Of a DNA stretch of 64,000 bases, positions 24,973 to 37,000 are shown in pieces. Origin of the DNA: Hirudo medicinalis (taxonomy: Eukaryota > Annelida > Clitellata > Hirudinida > Hirudinidae); the NCBI GenBank assembly GCA_011800805.1, contig MPNW01000015.1:567350-631349 (forward strand), read 5' to 3'. How positions within the stretch are numbered: the stretch's first letter is position 1; each line of letters starts with the position of its first letter. The notes under the pieces were generated by a model. That model was not told where the DNA came from, ran no database searches, and was given only the letters and a program-made list of their open reading frames with translations. Made by a program: the position numbers and the translations under genes.

Positions 24973-25217
24973 GGAACTACAATCAAATCAGTTAAAAATT
25001 TACGAACAAACTTTCTGCGCTTTTCTTTCGGAAAAGATTTTTGTAACAGTTTCAAAATTCAGTCCATCGGCAAGTCCTCTAAAGAGGAAGAGGACTGTAA
25101 GTAGATAATAGTTTTTTATTAACTTAAGTTTGGACAATTGAATTTTTTCGATTAAAGTTGCCTAGCCATTTATTTCATTGGCAATTAGTTGCAGAGAATA
25201 AAAATTGCTACACATGA
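24971..25217 (+). CDS. Candidate small two-exon gene, unidentified
   Basis: ATG at 24971 opens a 41-codon frame (MELQSNQLKIYEQTF...LKRKR) that ends at a good donor (ACT|GTAAGT, 25094). A frame-compatible acceptor (ATTAAAG, 25157) leads to a short exon ending at a TGA, about 61 residues in all. The start codon overlaps that of the minus-strand gene at 24972 in a CATG palindrome. No homologue recognised; it may be chance. Confidence 0.22.
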
Positions 25218-25219
25218 AC

Positions 25220-25774
25220 TGAAACGTTTTGCATGAATATTGATGGAGGAGCTCTAATTTATTCAAAGGATTTTGTTTATGTCAATCTATTAAGCATAGG
25301 CTTATGATGAGGCACTTCTCATAAGAATGGACCTCTTGAAGCTGATGTCAATGGGCATGTTGATCACTTCAAAATTGTCTTTAAGCAAAAATGCTGAAGC
25401 CAAGGAACATAACTTATTGGGGATAATTTAAATATTTAATAAAACAATTTTTTTTAAGTATTTGCTTGCTGCAATAACTGGCCAAAAGAATGAGTCAAAC
25501 CTCTAGTATAAGCTATCAACTCTTAAGAAACTTTTGAAAGTAACCTCAAAAATAATTTCAAGATAAAACAAAATGTGGACCTGCCAAAATATCACATCTC
25601 AACAATCCAATATTAGTCAACCCAGTGAAATGATATCTAGTTACACACCAACATACCCAACCTGAATACTTGATTGGAAATTGGTAAAATACATTCAAGT
25701 AACATGATGCTGTGCTGAACAATTACTCTGATGACAAATACAAATAGCTTTATAGACTGAAGGAAGTCTGAGTT
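25220..25774. other. No gene seen
   Basis: AT-rich interval downstream of the Shroom stop; probably its 3' UTR. Confidence 0.4.
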
Positions 25775-27654
25775 TTAGCTGTTATTTGATGAAAGTTCTA
25801 GATCTTCAAGCAGTTTCAAAATGTTTGCCATCCTTGTCAATTTGAATGATACGCATTCTCTTCTCAAACTCAGACATAGTTTAGAGGTCAGGATTTGCAA
25901 GCATTCTTTAAAATATTCCCTGGGAAGGAAAGATTCAAGTTTGACTAAAAGCCTTTGACAATTCAAATCCAAATTTTTCTTGATTTCTTTGGCATCATTT
26001 AGCTTGTTATCAATAGAGATTTGCTTGCTGGAAGGCATCTGCATTTCAAAAAAATCTTATGAAATAATCCGTCATATTTTGGTAGATTAGCGAAATAATT
26101 CTGACTTTATTGGTTTCGCAGGGTTGCAACATTCGGTTCAGTAAAAACAACAAATTTATGGAATTGTCAGCATCTTTGAGCAAAGACTCAAACTTAGATT
26201 TAAGTTTGAAATTGGTGTCAAACACTTTCAGAAGGATCTGTAGTTGAATGACTAAATTGCACTTGCAATAATAAAACAACAAATTCTTCAAAATTAAACC
26301 TCTTGTTCTGTTTTGGCTGCAGAATCCAACTCATTATTGATGGTGTTTAGTAAAGAAGTTAAACTTATTTCAAGCTGTCGACCAATGGAATCCAGTTGCT
26401 CCTTTGTAACCTGATAAAATTTGAAATTCATGCCTTAAAAGCAAAATTTCTAATTCTAATTACATTATTTTGTCTTTAAAAAGACTTGATAAGTCTGCAT
26501 AATGCAGGCATTTTGACCCCAATGTCACTAATATCCTGTTATTCTGCTAAGCATGTCGCTATGAAGTAAAAATAGATTGAAATAAATAAAAAAACCAGCT
26601 GTAAAAAAGGATATTTTTCACTAACAATTTTAACGTGCTTCCTAGAAATGGCTGAATGTGGCACTGAGTATCCAACACTTTTGAAGGTTAAAACATCCAC
26701 AATTGAATTAAAGTTGCAACAAAGATGGAAGGATGTTTTAGAACTCTCTCCAATCAGTTTCTGAAACTCTTCACTGAATATGTTGGCAGCAAAAGTTTCC
26801 TCAACATCACTCGACAGCGATGAAATAATGTTGTCCCAATCAGAACAACACAATCTAAAACAGTAGAGGACACCATCATAGCCTGGAATTTTATGAAGTG
26901 AAACACTCTTTGAATCTCCAACAAAGTTAGTGGTGTCTTTTGAATTAAGTTTTTCAGTATTAAGTGTTGATTCATCATTGACATGGCCATTGTCTTCCTT
27001 AAGCAATTCACTAGATTTGTTAACCAGACTCTCGCTAATACTCAATTTAGATGGGAAACTAACTTCCCGTGTTTTTGCAAGATGTTCATCAGTATTGCTC
27101 CTTGTTGCTCCATACTGCATGTTGCTTAAATTGAAGCAGAGACCTGAATGCTCTCTGGTTGAAGTTAGGTCTGAATTGCTTTTGTAGCGTCTGTTATTCT
27201 TTACTAGATTGCACTGCCTTGGGGCAGGGACAGGATAAAATCTTTTTGAAGTCTCATCTTTACCTTGACTTAAAACATCAGTAGAGTTGTATCTTGTAAG
27301 TTGCACCGTTTTCTTAACATTTCTTTCTAAACTTTTATTTTCACTTGGAAATGTTATTTTGACTTCTTGTGAGAGTTCCATGGACTTACTAAGATCACAT
27401 TTGACTTCAGCTAGGGATCGTCCACCATGAGGTATGTCACGATTCGGAATGTACTCTCGTTGCATATGTTTTTTGAGCGATTCTTTTATAGCTGACACTC
27501 TGCGAAATTCTGACAAAAAACATTTTTGGTCGTTCTTTTGGGGTGATTTTTTTTCAATTCCACTTTTGTTTTGAACGCTCTTTTCACCTTTTACATTTTC
27601 AAATTCGTTGACGAATTGTTTAACGTTCTTAACAACGGCTTCGTCGGTTTCCAT
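25775..27654 (-). CDS. Shroom-family protein (ASD2 domain)
   Basis: Shroom proteins recruit Rho kinase to apical actin and drive cell constriction through the C-terminal ASD2 domain. Exons 27654-26626, 26410-26300, 26237-26106 and 26038-25775 all join in phase 0, giving about 511 residues. The last three form the ASD2: a helix beginning KEQLDSIGRQLE, a middle segment DADNSINLLFLLNRML (compare DLDKVVNLLLSLSGRL in vertebrate Shroom), and DAKEIKKNLDLNCQ (compare DAKELKENLDRRE) running to the end. The long first exon is Ser/Lys-rich and low in known domains; there is no PDZ domain, as in other short Shroom forms. The donor after NK (26105) is weak and a small extra exon near 26500 cannot be excluded. 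The gene faces CFAP36 across 574 bp. Confidence 0.78.
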
Positions 27655-28228
27655 TATTTGCTAATGACTAATCCAACTGCAGAATTCAAATTATTAACAA
27701 TATGTTGAATACCTAGGACGCACTTTCTTGAACCAAAATATGACTAAAAATTAAAAATAAAGTTGCAACCAAAAGTAAATACAGCCATAAAGTTAGGTAA
27801 CTACCTTCAATGGTAATAAATGTGCCTTTAATATATATATATTTGAAATTTATACAATTTTGTTGTAAATATTAAAAAAATATTTTGTTTAAATAGTAAA
27901 TCAGAAAGTTGTTAATAACTAAAGGCTTTGAATACTGATTTCACAAAGTGATATTTTTACCTGGATTTAAACCTGTATTTAAAATGTTGATAATATAAAT
28001 AAGCGACATATACCGCGTAAAGATGTAAAGTTGGAAATGATTCCTCAAGCATCTTAAAACTACTGACAATTTTTTTGATGTTTATGAATTTAGAAGGCCC
28101 ACACAAGTAATTTATGAAATAACATAACTTTATAAAGTTTAGGAAAACTAATTTAAACATATTTGTTTGAAAAGATGTTATAAGTCTTTCTACTTCCTTA
28201 GAAACCAAGTGATTAATGTTATCTAGTG
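27655..28228. promoter_or_regulatory. Shared upstream region of Shroom (-) and CFAP36 (+)
   Basis: 574 bp between divergent start codons. A minus-strand open frame covers 27957-28208 and ends at a donor-like CAG|GTAAAA, so an upstream non-coding or coding exon of the minus gene is possible, but its residues match nothing I know. Confidence 0.5.
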
Positions 28229-31091
28229 ATGGCGGGTGCGAAATCTGGGAGGGTTTCTGATGAATTGCTTACATACATAAGCGAACCTTTATTTCTAATT
28301 CCCGTTAACTCGTTTATGGATGAACATTGCTTAAGTATGACTTATTCCTTGTCTTAATCAATTACATTTTCATTGATCGTGGAATTATAAAACTATTGTA
28401 AAGTTGAGCATTATACGTGGTTAAACATATATTAGCACTAGTGACAATTGTAAGTGACACAATCTTCATATGCATAATATGTTTATATTTTGCAGTTTTT
28501 GATGTTGATTCGCAGACTGTTGACGAACACAAAGCAATCCATAGCTCTTACAAGAGCCTGGTAATATCTGTTCATTGAACGAAGTAATCGATGCATAAGA
28601 GTTTAAATGTTGCTAGATTCATGGATTGTATTTTCATAATGATCTAAATTAGGGATAAGAATTTAATTTTCCACTAACAAACACTCAGATTGAGGACAAT
28701 TATATTTACATCTAAAAGAGTATCCAAGTACTATTATTTTTCTTACTATCGTAAAAAATACCCATAAACCTCAAAAATGAGATAACTTAAGTGAATGGGT
28801 TGAATTTTAGATTGATGCCTTGTTAATTGCTTTTGGAGAGGAATATCATGTGTCAAATGAAGAAATTCTGCAAGGGATAAAGGAACTTGATAAGATTTGT
28901 GACATTCACATCATGTTTGAAGCAAGTCACCTTCTATTTCAAATTATAGATACGTGACAATTATATTGTAATAAATAATTAACAATAAACAAAAATATCA
29001 TTATTATTGAATAATGGAATAAATAAATTATAAAAGTAACATTTCCATTCTGATAATAGCAATGAATATATTCGCAAATGAGAATTTTTTCAAATCTTCA
29101 TTAAATGCAAGTTTGCTTGTCCATTATTTCAGGGGTGCAGCCAGAACTTTTTCGTGGAGGGGTGGGGGTGATTTTTGATTTATCTCTTCAGAGATTATTT
29201 TTCTAATGTTATGCCAATAATATTTGTTAAATGTCAAAATTAAATGACAATTAAACCTAGTTAATAAAATATATTTATCCCTTAATTTTTCTATTTGATA
29301 ATGTTTAAGGGTTAGAACCACCAACACTCCCCCACCCTTAGGTGCATCCCTGTGTTGTTTTGTGATGCAGTTTTGAGGAGTTGAGCGACCCCAAAAAAGA
29401 TTGTATACTGAACATCACGAGAACGCATACATTAAAAAATACCGTTTAAATAACTTTATACAGAGGGGCTCGCAACAGAATTGTAATGCATTCGTCATTG
29501 TTGTAGGATAGCATTCGACACATTTTTGCTGCAGAGAACTTCAACCTCTTCTGCACTGTCATGGCCAAACGAAACATCATGATTCAGGAACAAGTTTTAG
29601 CCATGATCTTGTCTGTGAAGGGAGTCTTACCAGAATCTCTCAAGAGAGGACATTCTGATATCAAAGGTAATGAATTGGGCACTTCAACTTCGGGCAAAAA
29701 GACTGTCGAGGAATCAGTGGTGGAAGGCATTCCGAGGTTTATTTGTCTTGAATTACTGTGACTGTGCTCAGCATTAAATGATTCACATTTATTATCGATA
29801 AAATGCCATTAATAAATACATTATGAGCATATTAATACTTCAAAGGGTAGGCATGGAGATCGTGCGATGCGTCTGTATGATTCTGAATCTGTTATCAGAT
29901 GTCTATTTTCATTATCAAAAGGGCTGTTAATAATGTAAAATGAATTGTTGGGATGCACTGCGGTTTGGTTTTAGTGGAGGCTGTTGCGGTACTTGGTGTA
30001 CTTTTATTTGCATTTGTACTTTGGCATTCAGTACTAGGTCTCAAGTCGGTAAATTATTATTTATTGTTTCATTGAGCTTTATGATTTTGTGGCACTCTGC
30101 AGTTCTTAGTTGTGAGGAGAATTACTCCACACATATTTTTCAAACAAACAGTGATCAAGTGATGTAATGACAACATTTTCATGAAATTAACATCTAAAGC
30201 ATGATTTATTTGTAAAATTGTGGTCGTCCCGCAGTTGTTCTGTACAAAGCACATGAGCCACAGAAGCCCCACAACCAGTTTTGTCTTACTTAGGCATTAA
30301 TGTAAACATTTTTGTATCAGTAATTTAAGTTTTTTCCAGAAGGAACTTTCAAGCAGACGGAGATGTAAAATTATCTGTCGTTCCTAATATTGACGTCAAA
30401 GAGCTAGAAGAGAATCAGAAAATACTGAATGAAGTAAATCATAAATTTTAAATTTACTCCTTAACCAGTCAACATGAAATGGATTTTTTAATTCTTTCAG
30501 AAAATGAAGAAGTTAGTTTTGAGGGAAGTAAGTCTTTTTAAGTTTAGAAACAGCTCAATTCTTTGATTACAGCCATTTTTCTTTATCAGAAGCTACTCCA
30601 CAGTGATGTCCCAATTAAAGATGGAAGCACAATAATTGTGGAGGATATAAAACCATCAAGATGTGTAGATGAGGTGGGTCGTGCAAATTATTTCTTTAGT
30701 TAGCTTATTTATATTTAACTTTTAGTTAGTCTTATTATCAGTCTGCCATTCCGAGTCCTGATGTCAAGCAACGTCAGGAATTTCTGAGGCAGCAGAGAGA
30801 TAAGTTGTTGAAAATTCGGAAGGAAGCAATGGAGAAAAATCTCAAATCGAAGAACGACTTTGAAGAGAAAGATGTCAGTATGAAGCCTGTGGTTGTCAAA
30901 TCTGATCCAATCAGTAGTCAGGTCAGTCGATTAACTCCTCTCCATCTAAATATGAATAACATTTAAGTATTTAATTAGTACTTTTAACATTTGGTAATTA
31001 GTTGACTCTCATTTCATAGGTTGACAAGCAATTGGCATTGAGGCGCACCATAGCAGAGAAATTGCGTCGAGAAGTCATCGAGAAAAAATAG
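28229..31091 (+). CDS. CFAP36: Cilia- and flagella-associated protein 36 (BART-domain)
   Basis: Known as CCDC104, a partner of ARL3 in cilia. Nine exons: 28229-28334, 28496-28560, 28811-28921, 29507-29736, 30340-30433, 30501-30527, 30590-30673, 30742-30921, 31020-31091; 322 residues against 342 in human. The N-terminal half is the BART-like domain: LLTYISEPLFLIPVNSFMDE, then VDEHKAIHSSYKSL, then FAAENFNLFCTVMAKRNI (human LAAEDFTIFKAMMVQKNI). After it come GVLPESL and a charged coiled-coil region with RQEFLRQQRDKLL. The intron after exon 3 (28922-29506) needs a GC donor (GAA|GCAAGT): the only in-frame choice, since the nearby GT would break the next exon's frame. That intron carries a small inverted-repeat element. 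Confidence 0.93.
29130..29352. mobile_element. Short inverted-repeat element (hAT-like MITE)
   Basis: Begins CAGGGGTGCAGCC and ends GGTGCATCCCTG, about 12-bp imperfect terminal inverted repeats of the hAT-like CAGGG type, 223 bp apart, with G-rich/C-rich subterminal stretches. No clear 8-bp target duplication was found at these ends. Lies within CFAP36 intron 3. Confidence 0.55.
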
Positions 31092-31307
31092 CGCCTTGTT
31101 TTTCAGTGTCGCTGTTTTTCTGTTTGTGGAGACACATGAAAGCTGAAATTGTTTCTTTTGCGAGCTCAAGATTGCAGCAAAGTTCATGGAATTGTCAATG
31201 TTTTCCAATGCTTATAATGTCATTTAATATCATTTTTGTAATAAACTCTTATCATCATCTGGGTACTGACCTATGACATGAATATCAAGTCCCAATTTCA
31301 CAAGTTT

Positions 31308-32926
31308 TCATCCACAAGAGTTGTCAACTTTGATCTCTTTCTGCTTGTGTGAGAAACAGGAACTGACAAGAGTGTATATGAATTCAATCAGCTCGACTAG
31401 GGTCATGGCTGTTATTCCCAGCCAAAGACTGAGAGTACCCCCAATGGATGAGATTACAGAAGAGGGACTAATCATGACAACATCTCTATAGAGCTGTGGA
31501 AATTCGTTTTCGAACTTGATGTAGATCTGCACAAAGTTCTCCTGCAACTTGCGCAATTTCTTCAACGACTGGAGGATTTCAGCGTTCGTTTTCTTTTGAG
31601 ACAATTTCTCCTCCAGAAGGACTCCGTATTCATTGAATCGTCCAGTCCCGGGATAGTGCTGTTCGCGACTTGGGACTTGTAGAAGGAGAGCTGCTGAGAG
31701 GCATCGGGCCATGGAGCACTCTTACCGCTGTAGTGGTAAGAAGTCTCCTTACACGACGGCAAGCATTCCTTAGCACAGAAGTCCTCTTCATAGAGCACAG
31801 ATTCTTCGCAGGCCAATTGAGATACAAATTCTGGGACTCGCTTTTCTCCGTGCTTGCAAGCAACTCTCAGATCTTCGTTGCTCATATTGCCACACAAATT
31901 ACCGCCAACTAACTCCATCTGATCCTGGGTAAAGTGGAAGTTGAGCGATAAGCATTGGCACTTCCTTATCACGAATTCCTGCATGCACACCTCTGTGCAC
32001 AGTGACTGACTGTAGAAGAACATTCCGTTGTATTCCCGATTAGTGCAGTTTATCTGGTTGTACGGGTATGGAAGGCGTGTTCGACTTACCAGCTGGATTG
32101 TGAATGTTGTTTCGGTACCTGGACCGATGCCTGACCCTGCGATCATATCTGGAAAGGAGCCTGGGTAGTGGAAAAAAATGCGCATACCTGTTGCCTTGGA
32201 GAAGAAAATTCCTGTGTCGTAATCGGTGTCAGAAATATATTCGGGAAAGTTATTGAGGTACATTGTTAAACTCGCTGCCCTGATACTTTTCGCATGAGTT
32301 TGTGGAACTTTCAAGGTAAAACATCTGCGGTACATGGATTGCCAGAAAGGAAAAATTTCGGGTGATATGTTCAGAGGCTTGAAATTCCAGTCCACAAAAT
32401 TGTGGCTCAGTACCATACTATTATTTACCGAAGCTTCGTCCATTAAAGAGCCGATCGGAAAGTTGGAATAATAACCGGAGGGCAGGAGGTGCTTTGTCAG
32501 AGCTAGGTCCATCCCCACTTCATCGATTCCGTACATTTCTTTAACTTTCTCGTAATCAATCGTCTTTCTGCAGGATTCGACGTTCTGGACATGTTGCTCC
32601 ATAGAGAGTTGGTCATTTGAAGATTTAATCCTGAGATTACAGAAGGATATGTAGGGGAATGTGGATTTCTGGTTTCCTTCTCCAACCATGGTCGTGTAAG
32701 GATAACTCAAGTAATTGGTCAAAAGTATACTCAGCTGCCACAGTAAACTGACGAAACAAACGAGGACAGAGATGAGCCAAAAGCAGGAGATGATTTTGTT
32801 CCTGGTTCTGGCGATTCTCGACAACCCACGGATGGTTACCGTATCACAAAAAAGTTCACATTTCTTTCTTAGTTCCATCATTTTGACGTATTCGTGAAAT
32901 TGCTTTTTAATTTCAATTGACAACAT
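31308..32926 (-). CDS. DEG/ENaC-family sodium channel subunit, with apparent frameshift
   Basis: Trimeric, amiloride-type cation channel subunit. A single exon starts at ATG 32926. Order: cytosolic N-terminus; TVTIRGLSRIARTRNK (the gating His-Gly position is Arg-Gly here); TM1 about residues 46-70; a large extracellular domain with FPYISFCNLRI and the Cys-rich region (CTEVCMQEFVIRKCQC, ECLPSCKETSYHYS). The end of the extracellular domain and TM2 (SSIGGTLSLWLGITAMTLVELIEFIY) lie in the next frame, to the stop at 31308. The two frames overlap at 31562-31712 and the switch falls near 31640-31680; no GT...AG intron explains it. With the shift ignored the length is about 540 residues, normal for the family. 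Either a sequence error or a recent disabling change. Confidence 0.85.
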
Positions 32927-34025
32927 ATCCGATCATTTATCAAATAAAATTTAAGCCAACTCCAGGTTTGATGTTGGAGCTGATGCAACTCGAGTGAAGA
33001 ACGTTTTATCGCAAATACTTTCGATACATTCAGACAATTTCCAGCAATTGTATGAAAGATGTGGCTAATGACCTTATTGAATTCGGTGCTCCCTGCTTCT
33101 GGATGATGATAATGACGTTTAAATTAATCCATTAAATCCAACTCTGTTTCCACCTCACATTCAGACCGCAATTAAGGGTTTAAAACCCCATCGGGTTCTT
33201 CCTTTGTTTAAGAACATCTTTGTTGAGTGCAAGATTTTCGTACTTCAATTCCAAACGAAGCATTTAATGGCATGTAACGATTTGCGACCTCATAATATAC
33301 TAATTTAAGTTTATTAGGAAATTAAATTGAGTGAAAAGCAAAATTAATTTATTATTTAATAAATAATCAGAAAATGGTATTGCTTTTAGCTAACTTCACC
33401 TGAAACGGCATTGTACACGTAAATTATGCGCAGATGGAACTTGTTTATATTTATTCGCTAGTAACTGCTTTTTATAATTTTATATTTGGTAAAACATACA
33501 CAATGCTAAGTCAAGCATTAATTTATAAGATATCATGTGAACAGCGTCAGAGGCGCTTAAAAGACCCAACTTAGATGTACACTCTTGAGGAGTAGACTTG
33601 CTTTGACTGGAAATTTGTTCTTTCGAGGACAAATAAAACCTCTTTTGAATTCTGTAAATAAAAATATAACCACAGACCATCCGAGGAAATGAATCTCCAT
33701 ATCTTATATCTTATTTGAAATAAATGTTTACATAACATCAATCATCAAGTCTTGCTGTCGATCAACAAAAAATTTTCAATTGTTAGAAGACATTAAATCT
33801 GGATGTCCCGCATTCAACCAGTTATCTGGTGCAGACGAGTTTATATGCATGAAGAGGTTGTCGCTCTCCTGAATTTGTCAATCGCAACTTTCGAGGACCA
33901 AAATTTACTCGCAAAGCAAAAATAAAATAAAATTTGTTGTTGAATTCGATATTAAAAAGTAAAATAATTTTTGATATTAAAAATCAACAGATGTGAAATT
34001 TACGAAATCCATTTGAATATTGGTT
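32927..34025. other. Divergent intergenic region
   Basis: Between the channel gene (-) and the TLDc gene (+). AT-rich; only short frames with no splice support. Confidence 0.5.
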
Positions 34026-37000
34026 ATGGATACCCGAACAAGGAAGAAACCTGTGTATGGTTTGCAATCGGGTGAAAATTCATCTCGTTTGCTTCAGGAA
34101 CATTCAATCCACGAAGAAGAAGGTGCGCAGTTTTGAATTGATGTCTGCTAAAATGGATTGATCCAATTTCTAAATTTTTTTTTGTAATCAAACTTTTATG
34201 TTCAAGTCAAAAACGTGCAAATACACGAGGAGACAACTGATAATGAAAGTGTGGAATATGAGGTTCTATACAAATTCCAAACAATTTCTAACCAGTTAAT
34301 AACATTTTTTATAAACATTAAAATGTTATCCATCATGTTGTAAATTATTTGTCCTTCAAATTCATTGAATGGTCGACGCATCAAATTAAACAACAGGTTT
34401 CAAGTGATGACACCCTTGCAAGTATTGCAGCGATCAACAAAATGACGATTTCTGATCTCATGCGAGAAAACAAACTTATCTCCTCTCTTATTTGTCCGGG
34501 ACAGGCAAATACAACATAATTTATTGTAACTTATTCGTTAAATTCTAATAAACCTAATTTCAGTTGATAAGAATACCTAAACAAAGCCCATATGGAAGCC
34601 GTAATTCCTTAGGCCAAGTGGGAGGCTCACTGAGCAATTCAAAAGAAGACGTCAAGGTAGATTTAATCCATTTTAACTTTGTTTTGTCACCAGAAATTAT
34701 TTTGTAATTCGGTTAGATTGTTGGAGGGTATGAAAATGTTCCTATGAAAAGACAGCGGTCCATTTCAGAGTACAAGAAACCTCAGCGCGATTTGTTAGCC
34801 ATTCCTGAGACTTTAACGGTTTAAGTTTATAAATTCATCAAATTATAGAAGATATTTTAAAAGGGATAAAAATATATATCAGGATAAAATCGACAAAAAA
34901 ACAAAAAGTAGAAAGACTTCTCTGGCAATTTTGGTTGAAAACGTGAAGAGCAAGTTCAGCAGACCCTCATCGCCTCATGAAGTTCTGCCGTTTAAACAAA
35001 GAGCCAAGTCGGTTGCTGTGCCTCCAAAACTGAACTACTTGGACTTTGGTGACGATGTAAGTTTTGGTAGGAAGAAAATATTTACATGCTTTCCAAAGTA
35101 ATCGTTTATTAAAGAAAAAAGAAAGGAAGATGAGCGAAGTAAAACAAAAACCTCCCGATCCTGTTTCATTTCCTTCTGAAATTCTTCATCCAGTCGAGGT
35201 TATTAGTGACATGAGGTGGCGATCCATAGTTTTAAAAGATGCTAAAAGATGTCACTTTTTAGGATCACTCTAATGGAACATTACAACTTGATGGAGAAAG
35301 ACTCAAATTCGAATCGGATTCATGCGATTACTTTTCGAATTACGTGTTTTATTCCATACACTATGAGGACGTGGTAAATGTTACTCTCTGGAAAACTTGT
35401 GAAAACCTGGGTGAACCCTTGAAGTAAGGATTTAAGGATATTTGCCATTGTTTGGGGAACTTTCGGTCCTAAGTGACTTTGTATAGTTTTAGATGTCTCG
35501 ATCAGTTTAATGTGCTACAAGTGATGGATGAACTGAAAAACAACGTTGAACAGGAGCATATTTACAAGGAAGGTTATAAAAGCAACTGTTGCCTACATTT
35601 TAATAAGTTATTTTTAGTGTTTTAAAAGAGTTAGTATTTTTTCTCATCAAAGGATTTCTTCAGAATCCTTTCAAATACAAAATGGACACTTGCAATGTCA
35701 AATGTTCCTCAAACTGTTATTATGCCTGATTAATCTATTTCTATCCGCTGATTATTGAAATGTTTTAAAATTAACAGAATCGAATTATGCAAAGTATTTC
35801 ATGAGTGCAGAAATAACAAAAGACTCTCCGTATTTTATAAATCAAGGAAGGAGTCTTCGAAACTCTGGTTTTCAGTTTTTGCCGAAAAGTGAATAAATTC
35901 ATGATCTTCACTTAAAAAACTAAATTTAGTTAAAAATGTCCTGAAATAAAATCGCCTATGCAAATGCTTCACTTAGGTTGTTCGATATCGACCGACATTT
36001 AAGTCTGGCACTTCCACATTGCTACTCCAACCTTCCTCGTGAAGTCGATATGTTTTTTTTTATTATTTTATAAACAAAAGTAACAGTTTAACAAACAATA
36101 AACTATTAATTAAATTAATCAGATAATTTATTTTTAGGCAAAGATCGAACTCCTGTACGATTTAAAAGTGAAACTTTTGAGGGGAGAGTTTTCTGATGTC
36201 AACCAAAACGGTGTTTTTCTTTGTTTATTGGTGGCTTTAATGGTTTTATTTTTAATGGTTGATTTGATTTCACTTAATTTCCTGATGAGAAATGGAACTG
36301 TGAAGTTTATCGACAGGGTTGTTGAATGCTATCGTCAAGTTCAAGGTGGAAAAGACGTGCGTTTTTAAGAGCAAAATGATTCCAGGGGGGTTGAATCCAG
36401 ATTGGAAAGAGTCGTTTGCAGTGGATAACATCATTCCAGATGACGTCATTCGAGTTAAAGTTTATCACGGGTCCACTGCAATTGGACGTTCATCTATTCC
36501 AGCATCAATACTTCCACTTAAAGTGTAATTAGTTAAATCCATTTCCACTCGTAATTAGTTCAAATCATTTAATTTGCGGGCATTTGCTTGAGCGCCATCG
36601 TCTTAAGAACCATTCTCAAAAATTAAATGTTGGCTTCTATTTTTAGTAGCCAATCGCTAACGTTGGAGATGGAAAGAGTGGACGAATCACAGCCTTTGAA
36701 AGTTGGATGCATTTATTTGGAATGCTTACTGCTTCCAAAGGTTGGCTTCATTTGAAATGCAGATCATTTCCATCATAATCAACATTTTCCATCTCAGGGG
36801 TTTCCAACGAAAATGCCGTGTGTTCCTCATCCCAGTCTCCATCCTCCGAGCAAGATCATTTCCAGGTTCCACGTGGCTAAGGCATGGAAAGTTTCATGAT
36901 ACGACATGTTGCTATGACAACCACGATGATGATGGTGATGATAACGACGACGGTGATGATGACGGTAACGATTCAATGACGATGATGATTTATTCTTGTC

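Noticed and set aside
26460..26550. Extra Shroom exon near 26500
   Set aside because: No frame starts and ends in phase 0 as needed; direct joining of 26626 to 26410 is phase-consistent.
27957..28208. Minus-strand 83-codon frame upstream of Shroom
   Set aside because: Starts at a non-ATG codon and its upstream extension overlaps CFAP36 exon 1; no homology. Kept only as a remark on the shared promoter region.
29940..30167. 75-codon Cys-rich frame in CFAP36 intron 4
   Set aside because: No splice sites in phase, no signal-peptide logic, intronic; likely chance.
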